Source of the DNA: Plutella xylostella
Lineage: Eukaryota > Arthropoda > Insecta > Lepidoptera > Plutellidae
Reading direction: 5' to 3'
Length of the DNA: 64,000 nucleotides
NCBI RefSeq assembly: GCF_932276165.1
Contig: NC_063987.1
Location: forward strand, 124,001-188,000
The notes under the pieces are model-generated. The model saw nothing but the letters and a program-made list of their open reading frames with translations, had not been told where the DNA came from and made no database searches. Shown here piece by piece: positions 9,710-21,700 of this stretch. The stretch's first letter is position 1. Every line of letters begins with the position of its first letter. Position numbers and translations under genes: made by a program.

Positions 9710-12700
9710 CTAGTTCCGTTTACTGGGCGGCACGAGGTGCGGCGGCAGCTCGGCGGGCAGGTCGTGGCCGTCGATCTTGACCTGCATCAGGTGCATCGCC
9801 AGCGCGAACTCCTCGTCGTCCAGGAACCCGTCCTTGTCGATGTCCGACAGCTTCCAGATCTTGCCGAGCACCGAGTTCGGCAGCTTCGACTTCACCATCT
9901 CCGTCTTGGCCGCTGTGGAAGATTAGTTGGCGCGTTTGAGGGTAATGTTGTTGATATGGTTACTATACTTTGTAAAATATAGCGTGAGCCCTGTGGCAGC
10001 TGTCAAATTTATTCATAAATTTTGTCTGTCATTTGTTTGTTTTAGGGGAAAATTAACCTTATTTACAAGACATTTACTGTCAATCAAATGTCATAGGACT
10101 CTTGCTATATTTTACAAAGTATAGTGTTGCCGCAAACTTATACAATATACATATTATATTGAACAGACAATCGATTGTTTGGCTCCATCGGCATGTAAGT
10201 ACCCAAGCGATAGTAGTAGGGTTAATTAAAATCATAAATAAACTGATCCTGACAATATACTTTGCGACTTCTAGATGTTCTATCAAAGAATGGTTTATCA
10301 AGAAATGGCCTAGTAAAAACAAAACCAGACATGAATGTAAGAAACAAAATCAACCCTTAAATTCTAACAACAGAGAGCATGAAAAATAAAGTAAAGATCA
10401 TTAAATTGTGACTGGATCACACTAACCTATCCCATCTATTGACAAACTCCCTTAAAATTCTAAGTAAATTCTTGCCTAAAAACAGTTCGGATATCGTATG
10501 AATACGTATAGTTTCCCTCTCACTGCCAAATGCTAAAGTTTTCGCATGATCCATCCAGTTCAAAGAAGCTTTATCCACTTCAAACTCCAAAAACGTTTTT
10601 CCCGTCAATACATATGCCGTGGCTATAAACAACAGATTCACAATGATCACTATCATAATTGCATTCGTTAAGAGTAAGAACACTATTTGAGCGAACCTAA
10701 ATAAACTCTGAAACATATTCGTTTCCTTCTCATTATATTCTACGAAACCAATTTGAGTTTCTGAGTCATCATCATCTACTTCATCTACATCTGGTTGAGT
10801 GCTAGTCAGGTCGGGGCAACCCATAGACTGTGCATAGTCGATGGCGTCAGTGCTAGCTCCGTGGAGGCTGTGGATGGAGACGCCCGACACGTCAGCATCA
10901 GCTGCTGACATCTGCGCGAGGAGCTTGCAGGTCTGCGCGGCGGCGGCGAGCGCGTCCACTAGTTTATCTAGATTGGGGTCGGCGGTCTCGCTCGCCTTGA
11001 AGCAGAGCTGTGTGAGCAGCGAGCAGTTGTGCGTGGATGCGGCCATCAGGCGCCGCAGGGGGTACGTACCGGCGCCGGTGACCTTGCCGTCGATGGGGTT
11101 GAGCGACTGGAACAGCTGGTCGTAGCGCGGCTTCTCCTTGCTGCAGATCCAGTCGGGGTCGCCGTGGCCCGCGTCCACGCCCTCGCCGCGCCCGTAGCCG
11201 AACGGCGACACCTGGTCCTCCACGCCCTCGAACGCACCGCCTGGAATTGATGAATAAAACTGTTAGCTTCAATACGACCAAAAGTTGGATTCAATGGCCG
11301 TGGGCGTCACAAACAATCATATAAATAGGGAAATGAAAGACCGGTAGTAAAATATATAATATAAATAAATTATAATTGTTTCTAAACTGTCGTTTATCTG
11401 GAGCCGCGTGTCTGTATTAATAGCATGAACAATAGCCGCGAGTGTTATCGACAGACAACGGAGCGTGGCGGAAGCGCAAACAGGGTTTATTTTGTTAAAA
11501 TACGTGACCGAGCGGTGGGCTCCCAGACATCTACTTTCCATTTACTTTACATTTTGTAACCTGAACTTATAGGTCATAATGCGACTTCACAAGTTATTAT
11601 CATGCTTTTTATATTGCCAAATAATAAAATACTGCTTTGAATTAGACTATTTATTACGAGTACCCATCAGCATTAACGTTACTTGTTAGATGTTATGGCA
11701 CGAGCCAGCCCTTAGTCATCGATTCAGGTGCAATTTCGAGGAGTTTCAGTCAAGTATTATTTCCATGTAACAGTTAAGTGCAATACATATAAGTATTTAA
11801 ATGCATTGATGATGTCCGATAGAGGTTATAACACGTGAACCAGGGAATACCCACATGCGAAATGTAACCGCGGTTCTCATTCAAATTTGAATTGTAATTA
11901 TCTAATGAATATGTAGACCATAGAGGTTTCCTCCGCCGAACAAAGTGGATCACGAATTAACATAGCAAGTAGTTAATAATAGCACATTCAGTACACATCA
12001 CTTAGTGAAGGAGTCATTTAAATTAGCATAAAGTATGAAATAGCCCGCGAACCCCGGACAAGAACACAACAGCAGCTACACCAGCCCGGCACCCCTGAGC
12101 CCGTGACACAGTGATACTGTACAAACAGAAACGTACGAATTGCTGATCCATTTGGGTTACAATATTCACGGTAGCCGAAGTCCACAGTGTTGGAACCTAC
12201 ACCTAAAACAAACCAATGTTATCCTTAAAACTACGTATTTACACACCCTAAACTTTGCTCCCAGGGAAATCCTAGCAGTGGTGGGATTAGTGGGGGATAG
12301 ATTGGCTTAAAGCTCTATTAGTCAAATTGAGGAATAACAAGCTGTACATTGTACAATAGTGAAAAAAAAATACAGTTTAAAAGCAGGACAACCTCAATGT
12401 ACATGACCTCAATTTTGGTCAACACCTTGCTGAAAACAATTAATAAGAATAAACCCATTTCAATTTAAATAAATATCTTAAAAACTGTTCATATAGAAGC
12501 CCAAGGTCTTGTTTGTGTTCTCGCTTGATGGAGCGTAATGAATGGGATCAATTTTGTAAAAACGGTATTGTTATAAAATTTGTTGCAATCATTAGCAGAA
12601 GAATTTAATACAGCTAGCGTATCGTGTCTGCGATGTAAAAAAGATGATCAAAAACTGAGGAAGGTTTACAGATACTGACAAAGCATTTTAAGCTTCTTAA

Positions 12701-15700
12701 GAAATATACGTAACTTATAGATTTCACTTTTGATATGATGTCCATTGTGTGCAATCTGCCATATCTTTTTGATAGTATCACGACTTGATAACCAAAATTT
12801 GGTGACAGATAAAACGAAATTAGAGGTATTCATCGAATCAAACGACAGACAGACATTACTGCACGTCCGCAGAGCTCTGTACGTGTTTCAGCTTAAATAT
12901 TAGTAACTTTATCCACAGCAGTTGTTGCGATGCAGACAATTACAATTACAACGGTATCGCCTTCATTCACTGCATGTCGGGGGATTTCATTAGCATTAAT
13001 CATCGTCGGGTTAGTCTCTGCTGGATACATTCTCTCAGTAATATCACTGAAGATATAACAGAATAATACCTACGCAAGTCAAGTCTTCTTTGTATTGGTG
13101 ATTCAGATGTAGATAAATCAGGTAAGTGGAAGGTGTTAGTCACAACAATTGATTATATGGTAAGGAATATATGTACATATTTTTACAGTAGTCAATGTTA
13201 TGCACGAGCCTACGTCAGTACTTACTGGGTTGGATCTAAAGGTTTATAATTTAGAATTTAACTATGACTTTCAGTGGACTACAGGTACACTAACTCAAGC
13301 TGAATTTTTCGGGCAAAAGCTTGAATGTAAATTCGAAATAATATAACGTATAACGAAAGTGAGAACCGGTGATAACAATTCAATCGGGGCCCGCGCTGCC
13401 CGATCCTGTGACACGCTAATTATAGAACAGGAAGGCATCCCGGAATGGTCTCCTAAAATAGCATAATCAATTTCGCGCATGCTCACTGCTCCCTTGCCTT
13501 ATTAGTTTGATGCAATAAAATTAAAAATATTTTATAATTAACATATTATACTTTTTATTCGTTTAACAGTGTCTTTCAGGGCTTGAGATCAAATTTAAAT
13601 AGCTCATAAGTTTGATTGTGTACGGGACAGAACTCTTCTGAGAACAGAACCTTACTTATTGATATCAAATTTATCGTTTCGTAGTGTAGCTCAATAATTA
13701 CGATCTTTATTGAGTACGTATATGGTATAGCTTAGATGTATGACCAGCATGACCCAAATTGGCATCAGGCAATTGATCATCGTAACAACGTTTTAATGAT
13801 TGTACGCAGATAGTCTATAGTACTAAGCAGTAGGTACGCTATTAGCTGTAGGAGGATATGAATATAACATACGTAGAGTTGGTTCTACACTTAAACGGTA
13901 TCTTCTATTGAAAAAGCGAGCATTCCATGTGTAATGATGTGGACGTTCCGAGTAAATGTGCTTCTATTGCGGATACAGTAATGCTGAAGAGTGTAATGAG
14001 TATTACAGATATTGCGATACAAGTGAAAGCGTAGGGAACGTGGGAGCAGCGGACACAACGACGGACGACGACAAATCGATTTATAATTATGAACGAAGCG
14101 GGTGGCTACATGCGACCGACACATGCCTCCGATTGATCAATCGTTAAAGGCACACGTCATATTGGCTATTTCATTAGACGTAAGCGATATACTCGACACA
14201 ACATACCCTTGTTGCCCATAGCGTGACCCGCCCACTTCGTGCAAACGTGTGACACAGACAAAGTAGCCGAAATACAGTCCGCTAAAAAGAAAATTGCGTC
14301 AAGGTCTCCGAGATGGGCAGTCTCCTGCAGGATACCTGTATCCTGACAGTAAGGAGGATGCGCGTCCGCCGCCGCCCACCAGCCGGCCGGTCGGGGCGCT
14401 CCGCCAGCTCCACGTAATAGATATGATGAAGACACAAAGGACTCATAGACTCATAGCACACAATTCATTCGCTCTTGACTGTGACCTCCGTCGCCTTTGT
14501 TTACCAATAAAATGAAAGATTGCGTCCGAAAAGTGGGCGTTTCGAATGCGATGCCAGCTGATGGATGAATTGGGACTGTTATCGGTCAACCAAACATTGC
14601 GCTACAATGAAAACTGTGTTTTAACATACTTAAATTAGCAGCTGTGGCTTTTACTATGATAGTTAAAGTTAACAATGCTGACGTAATTACTTTTAAAGGT
14701 ACTTAAAGTGATTTTCAAGCCAAGCTGTAAGTTTTAAGCAGTGGGAAATTGGGAATGTTTGTAACAACTCATAAAATAAAAAGCAAACAACAACAGCCAA
14801 GGTGTCCTGCAACTGCAGTCACGTGCCACTTTCGCGTTCTCCATAAGCGAGCGACTCGCTCCATATTATCATCAATTACAATTGCCATTCTTTCGGCAAT
14901 TCCTTTAGAGGACGATGTCCGCGGTGCATTCACTCACGAGGTGATTCCCGGCACGTCGCGGGCTCACACAGGGAGGTGGTGCTGTGACAATGGCACCGTT
15001 ATGTGGTCGCTGCTCGATATGGATTATATTATAAACCTGAGAGAGAGCTCAGCCATGGAGTGATGGTTGCGGTGACTTTAATCGTAGTATTACGCCGCAA
15101 CGTAGACATAGATGAGGTACTTATGATGGAAAAGTTCCGTTTATAACTTGCAGAAATAGAGCACCATCAAGCATCTCGCACACTTTAGCATTAACCTGCT
15201 GCTGATATAATTCTTCAATACCTAAATAAATTTGGTTTATCGCGTCGCGATGCATTAAGTTTTTTTATAGCCTAGGTTCAGTCATGTGCAGCTTCAGTAG
15301 GTTGTACGCTTATTGTACGTCGTCATTTTAAGAGCACCTGAGGCGATGCGTGACTACTGCTACTGGCGCAGATCGCATCAACTGCTGCTAGTCGCTATCT
15401 GCCCCAGATGTATCGATTGATGACATTGAATCTTATCCGGACGAAAGCGATAGCGTATCACGGATGTTGCTTGGAAAATTCGCGTCGGATTCGCACGAAT
15501 AAACTTGAATTAGAAATGCGGCCGATGAAAGACTTTGAGTGACGCTCATATTTATTCATTAATGCTATAAGTATTATCTTTTTATTAAGTATATATAATA
15601 ACAAAGTACGCCTTGTCATTCGAGCTTTGATTTGCTACTCAATTCACATTTGCAAAATACATATTTTAGTACGCATATAATATACAATGATTTTTAAAAC

Positions 15701-18700
15701 CACCAACGCTATCACCAGTGACTCACGCCAATTACTTTTCCCCGTACTTTCATGTATGCGTGCGCGCAGCTCGGCTTATCATTATCATACAACAGCCGGC
15801 GCTATTCAGCACGCGCCGCGACCCACATCGATCACTTCCGACAATACTACACCTTTCATTGTTAGTGCTAGCAATTTCGAACTTGATCTTCAACCACAAA
15901 GCTATGGTTCGGCGATGAACCTCTATATAGGTTTAAGAACAAATCTAGTAAGACTATTGACAATAGACCAGAATAATGTTCTGCCATCTAGATTCGGACG
16001 CTAGAGGTATACATCTAAGGCCCGGGTCTCCTATTTACTCCGTAGGTCGCGTCAAGTGTCACCGCCGTAGGCCGCGTCACAATGCTCATTATGTCTACGC
16101 GCCAACGTCGGCGTGTGAGGGAGACCGCATCAGTACATTTCTATAGTGAGCATTGTGACGCGGCCTACGGCGTGACGCTGGACGCGACCTACGGCGTAAA
16201 TAGGAGACCAAGGCCTAAGTCTGGCGTACGTTGACAAATGCTACATCCCGTTCCGATTGTGTCTCCAAGTTTCTAGTGTCGCGGCTGCGAGTGGCTGCGG
16301 GGTGCACCTCGCGCACAATGACTCGCCATTCAGCGGCAAGTGGGTCGCTATCTAGTCACAATACGCGCTGCTCAGATGCCCTCAATCGCGTGACGTCACC
16401 GCGAACAATGCCCTGCACCACTGTGCTACAGAGGTGTACTCACGCACCGGACGCGTCTAGATAATAATATACACAGCTAGATGGATTAGAGTTGTGAATT
16501 ACACAAACTCATCGATGTAAGCGACGGAACTGGTGGTCCAGTTTGCTTGATTGTCGTAAAAGGGTATGTCGATAAATGGAGAGCTTAATTATTCAATAGC
16601 TTTCGTCCTATTTGGCATCCATTGTTTACTATTGGGGGCTAAGCTAATAATTATGATCCATTTGTCGTAGGGAGTTATACGTAGGCATGATGATTGAATA
16701 TGAAGTTCTGGTCAAGAAACTGGAATGTTCAGGAAATGTAACTCAATTGTATTTTTTGTTTGCTTGTCTTGAATTCATCGTCCGCAGTTTTGTAAAAAAT
16801 CGAGTAAGTTATTGCGAAGGAATTAATAAACTGTCTTGAAAAGCTTCATTGCCTCATTGTCGGTCGTCGGTCATGCATGGACGTCAGACAAGAATCTAGC
16901 TTCTTTAGAAACAACTGCTTATTTTAGTTTTGCGTCATAATTATATTACTGTGCATCGATTGACATCGCCTGGTTCTAATGATGAATGTATCTGATTGAC
17001 TTATTCTAAGACACGCATCAGATGCAGAATGAATCATACATTACTCCATTATTTTTACAATTGAAATACTTACATTCCCACTACAGGAAAAAAAGCGCAA
17101 TAACATTATAACCCCAACTAACATAACACAATACAGTTGACTGCAACAATACCGTGCAGAGTGAACAATAAGTTTTATAAAGCGAGATGCTATCAGCAGC
17201 CAGTGGCAGCGGCGACGGCTTCGGCGGACGAAGCGAAAGTGCCGGTCGCGCTCCCATTCATTCATAAAAAACTAAATAAAACCATATTGAAGAGCGATGA
17301 CCTCACGATTTGATGCAGTAGTGAATGTCCTAAATACTGCAATCGGAGATTGAGACATCCAACAATCGATGCCATTTAATATTCTTTCAAGTGGACTAAA
17401 GTACCAATTTACAATGCTCGCATTACCTAAAAGATCATTCCGATCATTACCACAACCACAAACGTAAAAATAAGAAAGTCATTCTAAAAAAACTTGTAAT
17501 TTTATCGTAATTACTTTTTGCTGTTGATATAAATAACTTCACCTCGTAGGGCCTTGTGGCTTTTGCTTTTTGTACTTGACATTAACATTGAATCAAGAAT
17601 TGTCGAGTCTTATCCTGAATATTGCAAATGAAAATGTACTTAAACGATACGGCAGGTCCCGCGCAAATGGCCATGACATAATCTGCTTAGTCGATAAACA
17701 CCACAAAAGGATATCAGTGAATGTAAATATGATAAGAAAAGATATCTTTGCAGTGGTGTGTATACTAGTACTAGTATCTTATAGCCTCACCCATTTCTTG
17801 TACCAAGAACTTTAAATTGGAATGATTTTGCGATTTAGCTGGAACATATACAGCTCATTTAAGCTGTATGTTTGTAGACATAAATTGGACACATTTTTGA
17901 GTAATACATTTTGGCCTAATGGAATTACAGTGCGACGATTTACACATGACAAGTATGTGTTAAAAAGCAGTACATTACAGCAAAAACGTACTCCTTAATC
18001 AATGGACGGTATACAAAATAAGAGCAACTTTATAAGCTACAACTGCCAGAATATTAAAAGCTCAGTCGATGACGTAAGACTTCTATGCCAATCAGCTGAT
18101 ATCGTCGCGCTGCAGGAGACATGGCTGTTCCCGCATGACCTAACTTACCTTGGTGGCATTCACGGGGACTTCGCGTACACCGGCAAGTCAGCTGTGGACA
18201 CATCGGCGGGCATCGTGCGCGGCCGTCCACACGGGGGCGTGGCGCTCCTGTGGCGCAAGACCATGTTCCAGGCCGTCACCGTCGTCAACTGTGTTAGTGC
18301 GCGTCTAGTGGCTATTCAAATCACCTTGGGTGATAGGGCTATCATGGTGTTCAGTGTTTATATGCCAGTTGATTTAAGTGTAAACCTGTCAGAATTTACG
18401 GACTGTCTTAGTGAAATTAGTGCCATTATTGACAGTAGCGACGTCGAGGCCGTGTTTATGCTTGGAGACTTTAATGCCCACCCCGGTGAGTCCTTTGCAA
18501 CCGAACTGGGCCCCAAGTCTACTAAACGCATTAGAGTAAAATTGGATGTCGATTGTATGTCGACAGCATGTCGACAGCGAAAAATGACACATTTGGCAGT
18601 CTTGTATTTTTTAAGACCATAGTGTCAGCTCGATGGAAGTTGGATGGAAGCCACCATGAAGCCACTCATATTACATTGAACATGCATTGAACAAAACGCT

Positions 18701-21700
18701 AGTCCACTGACAAGTGCCACACCGATATCGTCTCTCGGGTGACAATTTGCGTAGTCCACTATTTATTAACGTTTCCGTCAATGGCTTCATTATGGTTTAT
18801 CTGTCAAAAATCACCTTTGTGAGGCCATTGAGCAGATACACCTAAGATACACGTTTTATTCAGATGTTGTCAACATGAATTGGAATATTCATTTCAATTT
18901 GCGGTGGGAAATGCTATTATTAGCAGACATAGTGGATAGAGGTCGTCGGGAGTTGAAGGAACGGCGTCGAAATCGCGCCTTCATGAGGCGGAATGTCGAT
19001 CCTTTCCTGAGTTTGCCGGACTCGGAGTTTGTGAAGACATTTCGCCTCAGTAAGGATGTGGTGAAGGAGATTGCCACGGATTTAACTACACTGATAGCCA
19101 AAGAACGCAGGCTAGATGGTATATCTGTTATGATTAAAGTTTGGAGCCGTCTATAATTTGGCAAAATATAGCTGTACTGGATGGTAGAAGATCTAATACT
19201 TATACATATATGTTTCATATACTCATTGCATTGCATTCTTTTAGCCATGTTTTATAACCGACTTCGAAAAAAGGAGGAGGTTCTCAATTCGCCTGTATCT
19301 TTTTTTTTTATCCTCAACTAACAGACAAAACCAAAACAAAACCTCAGAAAAAGGAACCCTGTTGGTCAGAGAACAAAACGATAAATTGTTAAAATGTACT
19401 CTGTGTTGTTAAAGTTGACATAAGAAATGCAACATATCGACACGACGAGTTTTTTTTTTTGCCTGTGGTCTTAATTATACAGCCAGTTTAATATATGAAA
19501 AATATATTTAAATGCCATAACACGTCAATCATTGAATTTAAAAAACATCGAATAAGATAAAACACTAATACTTTTAAATAAATAGTGTGGAAAATCTTCA
19601 AATTAAGCCCAATTCGAACGATCCGTGTATGGTGGCTTTACAAATTTGACAAAACCGGCAACACTGATAATATTCCAAGATGACGTCACGATCACCCAGA
19701 AGTCATTCTGTGTCAATAGCATTTATATTTTATCGAGACTGGCCGTGAGACGTAGGGACTACCGTTTTTGGGCCAATGACAATGGAGTTGCAATGGAGTC
19801 TCTATTGGATATCTTCATTGATATTTTTTGTAACCAATAGCAGACTTGGGGCCCTGTTAGACTTTTCTACTGAGCAAAAGTGGCGATGTGCGGACATTGA
19901 GAAGTTAGGCATAGACTCTGGGAGTTATACCTACGTGAGCGCGGCGCACGGCTGCCGGCGCTGGCTCGACCACTGCCTAGTCACGCAGGCTGCGTGGGAC
20001 ACTGTCACTGATGTCACCATATTGTATGATGTGTTTAGCTCCGATCATCTGCCTCTTACTATTACTTGTCAATTAAACATTGTTTTGCCTAAGATAACAC
20101 AGAGTGTGACATTATGTAATAAGGTAGTATGGGGAGAAAGAGACAGCGATCAAATAAATAAATATCGTAACTTATGTCATGATAGGCTAAAGCTGATCGA
20201 CTTTCCACAAGAATTATCATTGTGTAGTGATGGTCATTGTAATAACAGTGACCATAAAGTAATTTTAGATAATATGTATAAGAATATTATTAGCATTTTA
20301 TCCGAGTCCGCTGTAAGCAGTCACCTTAATCACCAGCAGTCTTTCAAAAACCGGCCAAGTGCGAGTCGGGCTCGCGCACAAAGGGTTCCGTAGCAGCAAA
20401 TAGTTAAATCAACCTATCTCAAAAACTATAAGAGATACTTTGATCAAACCAAAAATCGTTGAAAGAGTTAATTAGCATGCATCACCTCTATTTTTTTTAG
20501 AATTTTATACCCCGTAGTTATAAAAATAGAGGGGGGGGGACATACTTTTTACGACTTTGAGAGCTGATATCTCAAAAACCGTTCACTTTAAGAAAAATGT
20601 TTTTTAGAAAACTTTATATCATTTTAAAAGACCTTTCCATTGATACCCCACACGGGTATGTACATCGAAAAAAAAAATTTCATCCCTCAGTTACATGTAT
20701 GGGGGGCCCTACCCCCAATTCTTTTTTTTACTATTTAGTGTCATATTTTTGTAGCGGTTCATACAACACATATTCCCATCAAATTTCATCACTGTAGTAC
20801 TTATAGTTTCCGAGTAAATCGGCTGTGACAGACGGACAGACGGACATGACGAAACTATAAGGGTTCCGTTTTTGCCATTTTGGCTACGGAACCCTAAAAA
20901 AGGCCGTATTGTAGGCTGGAACAGACATGTGGGGGAGGCTCACAGGCAGGCTAGGGTCGCATATCAGTTGTGGCTATGGTACAATATGCCTACGTCAGGA
21001 GGCATTTATGATAATATGTGCCTTACTCGTAAAATCTTTAAGAGCAAACTCAAATGGTGTAAGTAACATCAAGAACAAGTTAGGCTCGACATTATAGCGT
21101 CTCATCGTGCCTCCAAAGATTTCAAAAAGTTTTGGAAGGCCACAAAGAAACTTGAGGTTAAGCCTGGACTGCCTGTGAGCGTCTCGGGTGTCAATAAGCC
21201 GGAGGAGATTGCAAACCTGTTTGTAGATCACTTTAATGTGCAGTCTCCCCTTGGTTCACCGCAGCAACGGATGGTTGATGCTGGGGCCTGTTCTGATGCT
21301 GACCTAGTTCGTTTCTCTGCCTCACAAGTGGCATTTGTATTAAGGAAAATGACCAGAGGGAAGTCACCAGGTCATGATGGCCTCAGCATCGAGCACCTTC
21401 AATGCGCGGGTGTCCACCTTCCACGTGTTTTGGGAATGTTTCTGTCGCTATGTATGGGCCACTCGCACCTCCCACTTGATCTGATGAGAACGGTGGTTGT
21501 TCCCATAGTTAAAAATAAAACAGGGGACGTGGCGGACAAGGGCAACTATCGGCCCATCTCACTGGCGACTATTGTAGCGAAGGTGCTCGATAGCCTGCTG
21601 GACTCTGTGCTGGGGGGATATCTAAATCTACACGACGCACAATTTGGGTTTAGACCTGGTCTCTCCACAGAAAGTGCTATCCTTAGCCTGAAGCACACGG

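Larger units (their letters stand above)
18509..19853 (+). mobile_element. PIF/Harbinger-type DNA transposon remnant inside the LINE
   Basis: The ends are inverted repeats GGCCCCAAGTCT / AGACTTGGGGCC. The 3-bp duplication CTG (18506-18508 and 19854-19856) fits Harbinger. Inside, 18875-19156 (plus) encodes a 93-aa fragment like the N-terminus of HARBI1-type transposases (FLSLPDSEFVKTFRLSKDVV). The catalytic core is missing, so the copy cannot move by itself. The block 19255-19320 ('aaccgacttcgaaaaaagg', then 'aggaggttctcaattcg') is a later RTE-like tail within it. Confidence 0.85.

Noticed and set aside
14166..14435. 89-codon minus-strand frame in Past1 intron 1
   Set aside because: No motif and composition typical of a GC-richer pocket in the intron.
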